A model generated the notes under the pieces. The model searched no databases. It saw nothing but the letters and a program-made list of their open reading frames with translations, and was not told the DNA's origin. From assembly GCA_963922205.1 (NCBI GenBank), contig CAWUHX010000038.1, positions 558,001-622,000 of the forward strand: a stretch of DNA of 64,000 bases, given 5' to 3'. The position numbers were made by a program, and so were the translations under genes. The stretch is from Romanomermis culicivorax. Lineage: Eukaryota > Nematoda > Enoplea > Mermithida > Mermithidae. Positions 1-11,138 of the stretch are shown in pieces (positions within the stretch are counted from its first letter, which is position 1; the number at the start of each line of letters is the position of its first letter).

Positions 1-111
1 AGTTTGCGGCTAAATAAAAAGAAGATAATGAAAATAGAAGTAATTGTGGAACAAATTGCTACTAGTATAGAAATGTTAAAGAATTAATTTTTGTGTTTTC
101 TTTGAACATAG

Positions 112-357
112 CCAAAAAATGAACCTAGCAACTCAAAAACCAAATTAGAGCATGAACTTAAATCTCAAACGTCTCTGGAATTGCTTCATGCAGAAAGTAA
201 ACTTAAATTAGCACCAGCGAAAAGTGTCCCCTATGAACAGCTATTCAGTGGTGCTGGTCAAATTTATGATCCTACCAAAAATCGTTTGAAGGGTGATACT
301 GTTGAAAAATTACTGTTTCTCAAGTATAATTTTGCTACCATTGCAGTGTTTTTTTTT
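112..357 (+). pseudogene. hAT transposase C-terminal fragment
   Basis: The frame that is open from codon position 112 ends in the hAT C-terminal dimerisation region: a SVPYEQLFSGAGQIYDP block, then KNRLKGDTVEKLLFLKYN. This corresponds to the family pattern 'S.ER.FS.AG.i....RnrL....v..l.fl..N'. The usual SER is replaced by PYEQ, so the copy has diverged. A TAG just before position 112 could be an old splice acceptor or a stop. Only about 75 residues of a roughly 600-residue protein are present, and the N-terminal DDE part is outside the window or lost. The frame is interrupted near 344 by the start of another element (CAGTG followed by a T run). I infer a dead transposase remnant; a domesticated hAT-derived exon is possible but unsupported. 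Confidence 0.72.
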
Positions 358-430
358 TGTACAAGCCTGTTTGTACCTGTACAAAGATCGGCCAAAAAGT
401 CTTTGTATGAAGGAATTTTTTTTATACACT
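344..430. repeat. 5' end of a CAGTGTTTTT hAT-type MITE inside the hAT fragment
   Basis: CAGTG followed by a long T run and the palindromic motif TTTGTACCTGTACAAA matches the left end of the complete element at 1853-2299. The matching right end was not found nearby, so this copy is probably truncated. From about 430 to 860 I see only AT-rich repeat-like sequence and no gene. Confidence 0.45.
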
Positions 431-894
431 AAAAAAACAATGATCTAGCACTTGAGTTCCCGTCCTTCATAATGATCTTACAAATTAGGAAAATATACTC
501 ATAACCTTCATAAATCTGAAAAACTTGGGAGTTAAACCTGAAATTTCTGAAAATTAGTTCTACGATGCTTCTCAATTCAAACTCGGCTTCATGTTTAAAA
601 TTACAGTTGCAAAAAAGTTGGAAAAATAGATTTTGACGTTCTGAAATGGCCTTTTCCATACAGGTGCGTTTTCATACATACATTACATTTTCCATACCCA
701 TACAGTTTTCCATACAAAATTCGCTTTTTCCATACAAGAGGACTGGCAACATTTTTTCCTTTACTGGAAATTTTTTCTCCAGAAAGCACGATTTGTAGAA
801 AAATAGTATTGCAAAGAATTATAAAATCTGGCGCGAAGCGCCGGAAAATTTTTCGTGTTTTCTAGTACTGCAAAATTTCATGTGAATAATAATG

Positions 895-1065
895 AATAAA
901 GATCGGATTATGACCGGATCTTAATCATTGACAACAGCGGATCCGGATCTTTAAAAATTTGGTTCAGCGGATCCGGATCCAAAAAAATCTGGTTTAGCGG
1001 ATCCGGATCCTAAAATTTAGGCGGATATCCGCGGATCCGGATCCGGATACCCGGCCCATCCCTAG
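895..1065. repeat. GGATCCGGATC-rich repeat block
   Basis: Several copies of the motif GCGGATCCGGATC are spaced about 35-40 bases apart with T/A-rich spacers. The block ends in a segment with GGATATCCGCGGATCC and CCCGGCCCATCCCTAG. The same GGATCC/GATCCGGATC vocabulary recurs at 61.1-62.0 kb and in the tandem units at 62-63 kb, so this is probably a dispersed element in the host genome. Confidence 0.6.
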
Positions 1066-1070
1066 CATTT

Positions 1071-1313
1071 ACAGCAATTTAATAGAGAATTCCAAACCCA
1101 GACTAACCCGATTGCAAAATTCGTATTTTTATTCGCAAGATTTGAATACGGACAACAGAGAAAAAGTTATAGATCGGCAGAACATTTAAACGAACAATAT
1201 TGGACCACAATAAGATCAAAACGAAGCCGTCGTAGGTATAATCGCTCTAAATCCAGATAGTCAATATGTTCATCACGAGATAATGTAGTATTAAACCTAG
1301 TATTCTCTTAGTG
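1071..1313 (-). pseudogene. LINE 3' fragment (CR1-like reverse transcriptase C-terminus)
   Basis: This stretch aligns by eye, with many substitutions, to 3957-4243, which is the C-terminal end of the LINE reverse transcriptase on the minus strand. Shared landmarks are GAGAATTCCAA, the GAGAAAAAGTTAT block, GCCGTCGTAGGTATAATCGC and GATAATGTAGTAT..ACCTAGTATTCTCTTAG. It has no open frame. It is a 5'-truncated LINE copy, as is usual for non-LTR elements. Confidence 0.7.
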
Positions 1314-1852
1314 GTGCAGAATAAACCAAATCTGTGAGTACTGATTATTTTGGAACATCATAAACATCTGAGCTAAGCGTATGTCGTTAGTGTTTTTTCT
1401 ACCAGCCTCTGTTTTCATGTACAAAACTTTGCCAAAAAATCTGTAAGCAAATATTTTTTTGTTATAAAAATTTTTGCAACGCCTGTACCTATTCTCCTAT
1501 AGCCGGAAGGCAGACTTTACAGGACTATACAGTGATATAAGTACCGATTTCATGTGAGAGGTGAACTTTAAGGTAATTTTGCCGCCTAGTGGAGGCCAGA
1601 TCCCACATGCTGTGACTTCTGCCTGACAAAGCGAGACTTGTTCGGCTACGTATCTATAAATGGGATAGACTCGCCTCGTCATTCATCGCATCGTATCGCC
1701 AAGATGCTAACTGAACTGAATAGACCTCAGCAAGAAGAGTTCTAAATTTGCCTACACAAGTTATCGACCCCGTCTGCCAACAGAAAATTTCGGTTACACC
1801 CATCGAGCCTGGTTCTCGAAAAAACAAAGAAAACTTTTGTTGCACACTGTAA

Positions 1853-2299
1853 CAGTGTTTTTTTTTGGACTCGGTCCATTTGTACTGGTACAAACGACCT
1901 CTCAAAAACCGTTTGTACTCCAAAATTAGCGAAAAAATGCTAAAAAGAGCATTCATTGTCATAAAATGCAACAAACATGCTGTGAAATACGTTGGCTATT
2001 TTCACGAGACACATAGGATGGCTGTGAATTCAGACACATAAAACACTTGATCTTGAGACACAGAACATGCACTAGTGAAATACTCCACAAAAAGCTTTTA
2101 TTATGCTATAGCTGCTAGTATGTCGTTATCGATGGGGACGCATAAAAAACAAGTCCATTATTGGTACTGATGGCTGTTGAGTAACAAAAAATTTTTTTGT
2201 CCTAAAAATTTTGTTTGTACCAGTACAAACGAAGCTAAAATTTTCGTTTGTACTCTGGACCATTTCGTTTGTAAAGTACAAATGAAAAAAAAAACACTG
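1853..2299. mobile_element. hAT-type MITE with 8-bp TSD CACTGTAA
   Basis: The element starts CAGTG plus a T run and ends with an A run plus CACTG. It is flanked by the direct repeat CACTGTAA at 1845-1852 and 2300-2307, identical on both sides. An 8-bp duplication and CAG..CTG termini are characteristic of hAT elements. Inside each end lie palindromes of the form GTACTGGTACAAAC, so a single strand could form several hairpins. No transposase is encoded. The stretch from 1313 to 1845 holds no recognisable gene. Confidence 0.85.
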
Positions 2300-2840
2300 C
2301 ACTGTAAAACCACGATTTTTTTGCACAAATTTTCTTCCAGATAGCACTTGAGTTTATACTCTTCATGGGTCTACAACAATTTGGTGAAAGGCAATTGGGT
2401 GAATGAAACAATAACTGGATGAAAACAAAAATTGAGTGAAAACCATGGAGACACAGTAGGACCGAGGCAAATGTGTGAAAAAATTCTTTCACCCCATTGT
2501 CAGGATCCCGCTCTTCATGTATCGCACTATATTGAAAAATGCAGCTTCTGTTCTTTATTCTTCTGCCGTTTCTCATCTTCCCAGTGCCTAGCTGAAGAAA
2601 AAATTTTAGGTTCTGACATTCTAACATAATGCTATATCAATGTCTTGATAACTTATTGGAAAAGATAGGGTTCAAGTTTTCTGTACAAAAACGTGATTTT
2701 ATATTTTAAACTGAAAAATACTTTCATGTTTGAAAAACTTCAGGTTATGATTGAATTTATAACAATCACTTCCATGAAGCTTTTGAATATTCGGCTTCGT
2801 GTTCAAAAGTATAGTCATGTTAAAAAATCATGCTTTCATT

Positions 2841-3094
2841 CCGGTTTTGTTGCAAAAGCCAAGTTGCAATGTGCAACTAGGGGAAAATTTTGGATGCTCA
2901 CTCGAAAATCAATAAATTCGATTAATTTCATAGGAAAAACCGCCAAAAAAAGTTATATTATGATACTACACCAAAGGATAATGTAGTATAATAATATATA
3001 TATAACCTAATCAAAAGGGCACTTAGGCATCAGGTTGCACTGTACAACTTGCTATACAGCCCGAAATTTTGTTGCTGCGTGCAAAAAAACCCTG
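2841..3094. mobile_element. Short hAT-type MITE, near-perfect 8-bp TSD
   Basis: Termini resemble CAGGGTTTTTTTGCAC (left end CCGGTTTTGTTGCAA, right end GCAAAAAAACCCTG). Flanks are CTTTCATT at 2833-2840 and CTTTCATC at 3095-3102, matching at 7 of 8 bases. Its two halves correspond to the two ends of the larger elements at 7413-8246 and 10.19-11.03 kb, so this looks like an internal-deletion derivative of that family. Confidence 0.7.
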
Positions 3095-3143
3095 CTTTCA
3101 TCATTTAGAAAATTCTGAAAATATTATTCATGTATACACGTTT

Positions 3144-3487
3144 CATACTTGTAATCGGGTGATGGAGTTGGGGGCCCCACAAACTTGGTCGAACCCTACC
3201 CAAATGCTGGAAGAACCCATCCAACTTGCTCAACCCTATTCTATACCCAACCCCTTGAACTCGGAAAAATTGGGAAAAATCAGTCTTTTTATTTGGTTAA
3301 TTTGTTAGACTATTTTTGTGATTTTTTTCGACCTTCCCCAATCCCCACCAAAATTTGAAAATCTTGGGCCTCCACCCAGGGTTTTTTGAATAGATAAATT
3401 TTTGGTTGCTCACTCTAAAATCAATAATGAATAAATTAGCTTAATTTTATCGGAAAAAACACCCTTCACGGACGTCTTACAGGCATG
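3144..3487. mobile_element. CATAC(C/T)TGTAA MITE with 8-bp TSD ACACGTTT
   Basis: Starts CATACTTGTAATCGGG and ends TCTTACAGGCATG. The flanking direct repeat ACACGTTT is identical at 3136-3143 and 3488-3495. The same family occurs at 5899-6071 and 14167-15426. About 100 bases near its 3' end (from CAGGGTTTTTT at about 3379 to near 3465) match the MITE family of 2841-3094, so a second element fragment is nested inside. Confidence 0.85.
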
Positions 3488-3784
3488 ACACGTTTATATG
3501 TTTGATTGAAAAGCAGTTAGTCAAGGAGAAAAAAACGTACTGATGGAGCTTCCAAAATGACGTCTGAATACTTTTTAATATGCGCCATAAACATGGGAGG
3601 ACGAGAAATCGACGTGATTTAGGACGAGAATTCGACGTATGCTGGAAATTAATGAGATTCTATCAGTGTTTTTTTGCGCCACAAAGAAATTTCGGATGGC
3701 ACAAAAAATTTTGAGCGTTAGTGCCAATTGGCACAAACTTGTTGACTGGCCTAAGGCTAAATTTCCTTGATTTTTAGTCATTTT

Positions 3785-5590
3785 AATAATAATAATAAAA
3801 AATTATTAGGATGAAAATGATACGCAGTAAATATAAAGAATAAATAACGTGAAAGGCGTAAGAGCTGAAAAAATTAGCGAATTAGTTACACCTCTAAGAA
3901 AGGTATCAGATTTACCCTTTTAAGTCTATCAGAAAAGTTTGTAACACTAATAGCATTTACAGTACTTTCATCAAGAGAATTCCAAGCCCGGATTACCCGA
4001 CTACAGAGTTCATATTTCAACGAATCATGGCGATTTTTACAATACACCAGTTTAAACGAGTTATTGGTACAGTTAGAATTATGAACGATAGAGAAAAAGT
4101 TATCGATTGGCAAAACATTCAAACGGACAATATTAAAAACCATACAAAATCGAAACGATGCCGTCGTAGGTCTAATCGCCCTAAACCCATGTGGTTCAAG
4201 CGTTCATCATAAGATAATGTAGATCGTAACCTAGTATTCTCTTAGTGAATCGCCGCTGAACTTTCTTAACTCTTTTAATATCTTGTTTGAGATAAGGATT
4301 TCAAACTGTTGTGGCATATTCTAATATAGGTCTAACATAAGTAATGAAAGTCTATTTCTACTACTATATACGAACGAAGTATCAAATTTACAGTGAAAGA
4401 GCCTTTCCGAAAAATCTGAGTACAGTGAGCATGCAACACCTAGATCTGTAACTTGTGTTGTACTTGGTGTATTACTGTTATCAAGCTAGCAATTCACACA
4501 CGGATCGTTTTTACCCAACATTAAATTTACCGGCTATATCTATTTTCTTTGGACCGATGGTCAATTTTATTTAGGTCAGATTGTAAAATAACTGAGTTGA
4601 CTGATTGGTTAAAAATTGATAAGAAAAAAATCATCTGCAAAAAGAACCGATTCACTACTAAGATCCAGTTTACACAAATCATTTACATTAAATCAGAAAT
4701 GGGCTAGGTCCCGGGACACTACCCTGGGGCACTCCACTAGTTACTGGCAATGACTTTGGGACGACAGATTCAACTTTAACTCTCTGGGTACGGTTGTTCA
4801 AGAAAGAAGAAATCCAATTAAAACAGTCGCTGGTAATACCAATCTTCATCACTTTCGAATGAGAATGTCATGAGATACAGTGTCGAAAACTTTACAAAAA
4901 TCAATATATATAACATCCATTGGTACTCTCTTGTCAAGTGAACGAGACCATATATTTCTACAATGCAACAAGCAACAACTGCAGTGCACAAGGCTTAGAT
5001 TTCCTAAAACCATACTGTTTAGATGACAGAAAATGAAGATTTTCAATCGACTTCATCATATTCAAATTAATAATTGATTCCATGACCTTGCATGAAATAG
5101 AGTACAAAGACATTGGTCGGAAATTTTCTAAAATTGTGGAATCCCTTTTTTTGGAAAGTGGAACGATAATTGCTCCACGGTAAAAATCGCGTAATTTTTC
5201 CAATCCTGTAGGAGACTCCAAAGATGGTTGACAATAGCTCACAGAGAACGAGGCAAAGTTTCCTATAAAAGAATGCACATAAATTGTCCGGAGCCAGTGA
5301 TAACGTTGGTTTGAGATTTTTGAGCACTGAAAGGACAGTGAGGAAATCAAAATTACAAGAGAATTTAAGTTCAAATTTTTTATCATAAGTAAGGTTAGGC
5401 TCCGGAATATTTTGAAGTTTGGTAAAAATTGATGAAAAATAATCATTCAACAAGTCAGCTTTTTCAGGATTTATGGCAATTATGTCTCTGTATTTAAGAT
5501 CAGGAATAGCCGTAGATGCAGAGAGTAAATTCACATACTTACTGATAAAACTGGCGTAAGTTCCCAGCTTTAACGGAATTCATCTCTTTC
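3785..5590 (-). pseudogene. CR1-like non-LTR retrotransposon, degenerate reverse transcriptase
   Basis: Read on the minus strand from about 5534 down to 3886, successive frames give the parts of a LINE reverse transcriptase in order. They are LLNDYFSSIFTKLQNIPEP; LAPDNLCAFFYRKLC; the palm entry STILENFRPMSLYSISCKV and QYGFRKS; VIYIDFCKVFDTVSHD; GVPQGSV and LFADDF near 4620-4740; and the C-terminal WNSLDESTVNAISV..F..RL. At least two frame changes (near 5160-5190 and 4960-5046) and stops near 4680-4720 break it, so it is inactive. The 3' end at 3785-3800 is an AATAAT-type microsatellite tail on the + strand, as in CR1/L2-like elements rather than a poly(A) tail. No endonuclease domain was seen, so it is 5'-truncated. 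Confidence 0.85.
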
Positions 5591-5898
5591 ATAATTTGAT
5601 GTCTTTAGGGGCTGAAAACGTGAAATTTTCTCGGTGCTTCGCACCGGAGCAATGAGTATAATATTAACTACTTCTATTTGTCTCGAAAGCGATCGAATTC
5701 TATTCGAATAGTATATTACATTTGAATTATCGCAACATAATTTGAGATTGTCAATGACTGGTGACACGTAAATTCAGCAGCTGAGAAATTAAAATTCGTT
5801 ATACCGTTGCTACAGTAATAGCGGAATAGAAAATATTTCGGTTAATTGCATATATCTTAGCAAAGAAACAACCAATTCCAGCGTATGAGAGTGAGTCT

Positions 5899-6071
5899 CA
5901 TACCTGTAATTGGGCGGTGTTTGGGGGGACCCCACAACTTGGCCAACCCTATATCTAACCCCATCAAACTTGGAAAAATTAGGAAAAATTGGGAAAAAGG
6001 TGCCTTTTTGGGAAAATTTTCCGGTTTTTTTCGATCCCCTTCTACAGCTGGTGGGACCTCTTACAGGTATG
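5899..6071. mobile_element. 173-bp CATACCTGTAA MITE with 8-bp TSD
   Basis: Ends are CATACCTGTAA and TTACAGGTATG, an 11-bp perfect terminal inverted repeat. Flanks are GTGAGTCT at 5891-5898 and GTGAATCT at 6072-6079, with one mismatch. This is the most compact copy of the family and shows what the larger copies at 3144 and 14167 look like without insertions. From 6560 to 7140 I see AT-rich sequence with a C run at 6768-6780 and no gene. Confidence 0.87.
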
Positions 6072-7164
6072 GTGAATCTTGCATGATTATCCATCGTATC
6101 CAACATGGCGTTGCGATATTTGAATATCACTCGCGTTTTTTTGATTTCCGTATCATCGTTTATTGTAGTTAAAAATTTCAAATACCGCTAGTTACGAAAC
6201 TTTTCAGAGCAGGTTTTCTCATTGGGCGTGAATCAGGTTACGTCTCAATGAACTCTACTCCGCGAAACTTAGATTTTTTGGTCGAAAAAAGAATGCTGAT
6301 TCTAAATCCACTTTAGTTTTTTTCCGATGTGCAGCATTTTTAAAGTTATCTGTTCCGGAATACGAACTATATTCAACTATATACCGCATGAATCGACGCG
6401 GTGAATGAATAATGATAGTATTGGGAACCGGAAGTTTTCTTTTTGGTGTTTGATTCGTATAGAAAATTTGACATTGTTGGCACAACTTTTCAGCCAAAAA
6501 TTTACGTGGTGCGACTTTCGACTTGGTTCTTTTCAGGAGGACGCCATTATAGATATCATCGTTGTTAAAGAGAAATTTTTAACCGAAAAAGAAAAATATA
6601 AACTTACTGACAAATTCTAGAGAAATATTCGATTTCTTTTCAGTAAGCCGTTTTCTCGATCCGTTACATTGACTGATTGGATAAAATAGGGTTGGCACGA
6701 TTTTTATACAAATTAGTGCGGTGAAGGTATCTTCAGCCCCGTATTAAAGAAGGGGAGGGGGGAATTCCCCCCCCCCCCCCAATTTTTTTTACATTAAAAA
6801 TTTTGAGCAATATCATTATACTTACTTATGACAATTCCCAAATTAAATTATTATATCTACATACTTTTCGTCAAACATAGAATTTAGCCACTAATCCAAG
6901 CACACGTGAACTAATTGAAAATAAGTCGTCTTTACTGCAAAAATGATTTTTTTTATTCAGTAAATTCTAATTTTTTTTTGGAAATTCCGCCCTTTTTTAA
7001 AAATCCTGAATAAGGTTGGTACGGGTATCTTTATTTATGTTTTTGTCAAACTGTCAGCATGAAATTTTTTGAAGGTTTTCAATGTGTTTTAAGGGTTAAA
7101 AAATTTTTTGCAACATTGGCACAATTTTTTTTGGCCACACTTTTTCTTGTACTCGACCTATTTG

Positions 7165-7350
7165 TACTGGTACAAACAACGGTCTAGAATTTGTTTGTAC
7201 TTCATTGATTGATATATAAAATTGAATTTTCATAATAGAAAATCGTTTCTACTGGTACAAACAACGGTCTAGAATTTGTTTGTACTTCATTGATCGACAT
7301 ATAAAATTGAATTTTCATAATAGAAAATTGTTTCTACTGGTACAAACAAG
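7165..7350. repeat. Tandem 85-bp repeat, two units plus start of a third
   Basis: The string TACTGGTACAAACAACGGTC begins near 7165 and again near 7250, and a diverged third start lies near 7335. The units are almost identical through GAATTTTCATAATAGAAAAT. Each unit carries the GTACTGGTACAAAC palindrome of the 1853-2299 element, so the tandem array seems to have grown inside a related MITE. Confidence 0.75.
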
Positions 7351-7412
7351 GCCCGAATTTTTGTTTGTACTCGAGCCAAAAGTTTGTTAAGTACAAAAAA
7401 ACTATGCCTCTG

Positions 7413-8246
7413 CAGGTTATTTGCACACATAATCAAATTTCGGGCTGTACCACCAAATTTTTTCTGCAAAGTTGCACAGTGCAACTTGAGGCCTGACTGC
7501 TCTTTTGATTAGTTTATAATGTTTTTTGTCCGGAGATGCATTTTTATGCATTCTCAAATGGAAAGAAGTCAAAATTTTCCGGCGCTCTGCGCTGGGTTTC
7601 AATTCATTTATAATTTCTTATATTATTCTAGTGCGCGATTAGAAAATATCATTCTAGTTAGTGCTTATAGGTTCTAATTATCAACCCTGTAAGTTGTTTT
7701 TTGACGAATTTGATGAAAACTAACATTTTTCTCGGTCATTTTCTCAAAATTATTTTGGGATCTTCATTAAAATTTTGACTTTCATGTGATTAAAACAGTT
7801 TGAGTGTAAGACAATGCTAGAAATTCTCGCCGGTTGAAATACCCATATTCTTAATCGCTTGATCATTTTTTTTTAATTTTAGTTTGTTTGATTCAAAATT
7901 CATTAATTTCACTGAGAAATGAATTCTCCTATCTGGGAAATAGGTGGAAAGATTCATTTTCCAGAGTTCTAGAATATTGAAATCCAAAAAAAATTGCGAC
8001 GCTACGCACTGAACAAGTTAATCTAGTTATATTAATCTTTTCATTTTCTCTCAAAAATTCAGAAAATTGAGTTTTAAATGCCTAAAACCGATGCGGATCG
8101 AATGGAATACAAAAAACTAGTTTGGGATGGTTTTTACAATAAATTTAAGCAAATTCATCGCTTTTAGAGCGAGCAACCAAAAATTTACGTGCAACCAAAA
8201 TTTTTCCCCAAGTTACACATACCTGGCCTGTGCGAAAAAAACCCTG
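7413..8246 (-). mobile_element. CAGG(G)TTTTTTTGCAC hAT-like element, 834 bp
   Basis: Left end CAGGTTATTTGCACACA and right end GCGAAAAAAACCCTG are inverted relatives. The interior matches 10.19-11.03 kb in the opposite orientation over most of its length. Shared landmarks are GCAACTTGAGGCCTGACTGCTC and, in reverse complement, ATTTAAGC and GAGCAACCAAAAATT. The flanking 8-mers TGCCTCTG and ACTCTCTG match only at their last five bases, so the duplication is decayed or the boundary is off. Nothing coding was seen. Confidence 0.6.
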
Positions 8247-8389
8247 ACTCTCTGTGTCAAGCCAATTGGCACAAATGTCCATGCAAAATTGGTACAAAGG
8301 GTCAATTTGTGCCAATGGCACAACATTTTTTAGTTTCAAAACATGCTGAAAACCTCTAAAAGTTTTATGCCAAAACATTGATAAAAACA

Positions 8390-8850
8390 AATCACTTTTC
8401 CTTTATTTCATTCGATCCACGTCGGTTTTAGGCATTTAAAACCCAGTTTTCTGAGTTATGGAGAGGAAATGAGAAGATTAATATGACTACACCAGAGTAA
8501 CGTGTTCGCCGAAAATTTTTTCTGAATTCCATCTTTCCACCTTTTATTTCCTAGACGGAAGTTTGATTTTTCAGTGAATTTAATGAATTTTTAGTCAGAC
8601 AAACTAAAATTTAAAAACTAAGCAAGCGACTAAGAATTTAGATCTTTCAACTGGCAAGAATTTCCAGCATTGTCTTACTCTCAAAATGTTTTAATGACAT
8701 GAAAATCAAAATTTGCTTGAAGATCGCAGAAAAATTTAGGGAAAATGACCGAAAAATGAAAAATGTTTTCAATCGAATTCGTCAAAAAACAATACAGGTC
8801 TAAACACTTATCCATAATAATTTGATAATTAGAACCTATAAAGACTATAC
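8390..8850 (+). repeat. Partial inverted copy of the 7413-8246 element
   Basis: From TTTCATTCGATCCACGTC to CTTATCCATAATAATTTG this segment is the approximate reverse complement of 7640-8105 and runs in the same direction as 10325-10750. Together with 7640-8105 it forms a long imperfect inverted repeat with a spacer of about 0.3 kb. Confidence 0.65.
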
Positions 8851-8854
8851 ATGT

Positions 8855-9325
8855 AACGGAGCCCCGATATCTGGGGGGGGGGGGGTCGGGCTACTTTTTT
8901 GGGGCCGGGGGTCAGTAATTCCCAAAATTTTGGGGGGAAGCGGTCTTTGAAGGAAAAAAATTTGATTTTTTCATGAAAAAAGGCCGAAAAATGGTTCAAA
9001 AAATAGTAATTTTTTTTCTAAAAAATGATAAAAGATGTACTTATGGCACGAAGCGCCGAGAAAATTAACGTTTTTGACCCTTTTTTGTACAAAAATTGAC
9101 ATTTTTCAGTATTTTTCCGACCAAAAGTATGGGGGCCCCTAGGGCTACCACATGGCTAGCCATAGGATTGGAAAATCCTGGGGGCGGTCGCCCAATGGCT
9201 AGTCATATGGTCGACGATTTCTGGGGGGGGGGGGGTCCCATAGCACTTCCCCCCCAATTAAATGTTATGTCTGGAACTGCACTTCAACGTCAATACAGGT
9301 TCTTGACTTTTTTCAGAAAACGTAC
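8855..9325. repeat. G/C-run-rich repeat segment
   Basis: G runs of 12 or more at 8874-8886 and 9227-9236, C runs, and the words GGCCCCTAGGGCTACCACA and GCTAGTCATATGG stand out from the AT-rich surroundings. The translated frame across 9096-9335 is low-complexity and is not a convincing gene. Probably another non-autonomous element whose ends I could not define. From 9325 to 9828 there is only repeat-like sequence, including a GC-rich CCCCGG block at 9725-9795. Confidence 0.4.
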
Positions 9326-9827
9326 AATTGTTTAAGTTTTGTGATATCTTCAACTTTCTTCTCAAACTTTCTTCACAGATTTTTCACTTCCAGTCATTAG
9401 CATGCGTGCTAACGTCGAAAAATTTCCATTAGCATGGCTCTGGTTTCATTAGCACTGTGCTAAAAACCCTGCAGATGAATCGATAGAAGTGTCTAGGCAT
9501 GTGTGCAATGCAGTTTCTTCGGGAAAAGATTGAGCTTCCTCGTACTTAGTAATGACAGTTACCTTAAAAATTAAATTTGTTTGTCTAAAATACTCAAACT
9601 CTTTCTAACATATCAATCAATGCGTTATCATAGCTGACATGAAATGAAAAGAAAAAGAATAGCCTTAAAAATTTTTCCATGAATGATACATGAAGTATGG
9701 TACCACTGGTGACGTATATGTTAGTATGTTATATGTCTGCCCCGGCCTCGGGGCAGCTGCTCCGGCCCCGGCTAAAATGTCTGCCCCGGGACAACCCTAG
9801 TCATGTTATAATCAGGTGTTTTAAATT

Positions 9828-10064
9828 TTGGTGACCACTGCGTCATCAGAGCGTAATTTTTTAACATTTTGCTTTGTTCATTCCAAGTTGCATAATCGAT
9901 TGTCATCTTCGTCGGTCGAAAAGCTAGTCTTCATAAAATTCAATGGCAAAAATTTTCTTGACGATGCATTAGTATATGATTTTATTTTGTATGATAAGGA
10001 ATCTGTGTATTTTTGCTTAAAATCAGGAAAATGGTCTGAAAATGTTTTGCTTTATAGAGAATAA
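9828..10064 (+). pseudogene. hAT transposase C-terminal dimerisation fragment
   Basis: The 78-residue frame begins VTTASSERNFLTFCFVHSKL and continues HNRLSSSSVEKLVFIKFN. This is the textbook hAT C-terminal dimerisation motif, of the form 'ASSERNFSTFGFiHSKlRNRLs...veKLvfik.N'. The TAA at 10062-10064 follows a tail of about 35 residues. The sequence upstream of GTGACC at 9828 shows no continuation of the protein, so the 5' part is missing or removed by an old splice or insertion junction. It is much better conserved than the copy at 112-357 and belongs to a different hAT subgroup. Confidence 0.85.
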
Positions 10065-10186
10065 AACTTTAGAGATGTTACATTTGCTTTTGTTTTATAC
10101 TTAATTCAGATCCACAATTCTGAAATAAAAAAACCATGATTAAACCCAGAAAAACCCCTAAAAAACTCAAATTCAAAATTTTGAAA

Positions 10187-11026
10187 ATGGGTTTTTCCCA
10201 ACCCTGGTTGCAATGTGCAACTTGGGGGAAAATTTTGATTGCACAGATGAATTTTTGGTTGCTCACTCTAAAATCGATACAAAATTTGCTTAAATTTATC
10301 GGAAAAACCATCGCAAACTAGTTTTCTAGTATTTCATTCGATCCGCGTCAGTTTTAGACATTTAAAACCCAATTTTGTGAGTTTTAGAGAGAAAATGAAA
10401 AGATTAATATGACTAGACTAGAGTACCGAAAATTTTTTCTGGATTACAATGTTCAAGAACGCTGGAAAATGAATCTTTTCAGCTACTATTTCCCAGACAG
10501 AAGGTTTGATTTCTCAGTGAATTTAATGACTTTTCAGTCGTACAAACTAAAATTCAAATACTAGGCAAGCGACTAAAAATTTGAATCTTTTAATCGGCGA
10601 AAATTTCTGAACTTAAAATGTTTTAAATACATGAAAGTCAACATTTTATGAAGACCGCAAAATTTTTTTGGGAAAATAACCGAGGAAAATGTTGATCTCC
10701 ATCAAATTCGTCAACAATACAGGATCAAACATTTATCCATAATATGTTGATAATTAGAAACTATTAGCACTAACTAGAATGACCTTTTCTAACCGCGCAT
10801 TAGAATAATATGAAGAATTATAAATGAATTGAAACCCGGCGAGAAGTGCCGGAAAATTTTCACTTTTTTCCATTTTAGAACCCATAAAAATGCATCTCCG
10901 ATCCGAACAGAAAACCCTATCACCTAATCAATAGAGCAGTCAGGCCTCAAGTTGCACTGTGCAATTTGGCAGGAAAAATTTGGTTGCACGACCCGAAATT
11001 CGGTTGCTGTGTGCAAAAAAAGCCTG
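10187..11026 (+). mobile_element. Second large copy of the CAGGGTTTTTTTGCAC element
   Basis: This segment aligns with the reverse complement of 7413-8246 along its length and ends GTGTGCAAAAAAAGCCTG. The left end is less clear (GGGTTTTTCCCAACC near 10188). Shared internal words include TTTCATTCGATCCGCGTC, TAGACATTTAAAACCC and AATGAATTGAAACCCGGCG. No coding frame is evident, and no flanking duplication was recognised. Confidence 0.6.
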
Positions 11027-11138
11027 GGTGGGTCTATGCTCAAATAAAGAAAGCGTTGCGAAGCGAGATCTGTCATCATTTTGATTGGTCGAAAAAATTT
11101 ATTGACTTTCACAGTTGTTTCTGGCAAATTTTTTGGCT

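Larger units (their letters stand above)
3664..6560 (+). mobile_element. Interrupted CAGTG/TTGGCACA hAT-type element (host of nested insertions)
   Basis: The left end CAGTGTTTTTTTGCGCCA at 3664 and the block ending TTTTTAGTCATTTTA near 3778 match the intact element at 11784-12319. The homology resumes at about 5597 (TTTAGGGGCTGAAAA...) and continues as patches to about 6540, including TTGGCACAACTTTTCAGCC and CTTTTCAGGAG. The gap holds a minus-strand LINE (3785-5590), and a 173-bp MITE sits at 5899-6071. I did not find the right terminus. The interpretation as one element split by later insertions is an inference from the two homologous halves. Confidence 0.6.
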
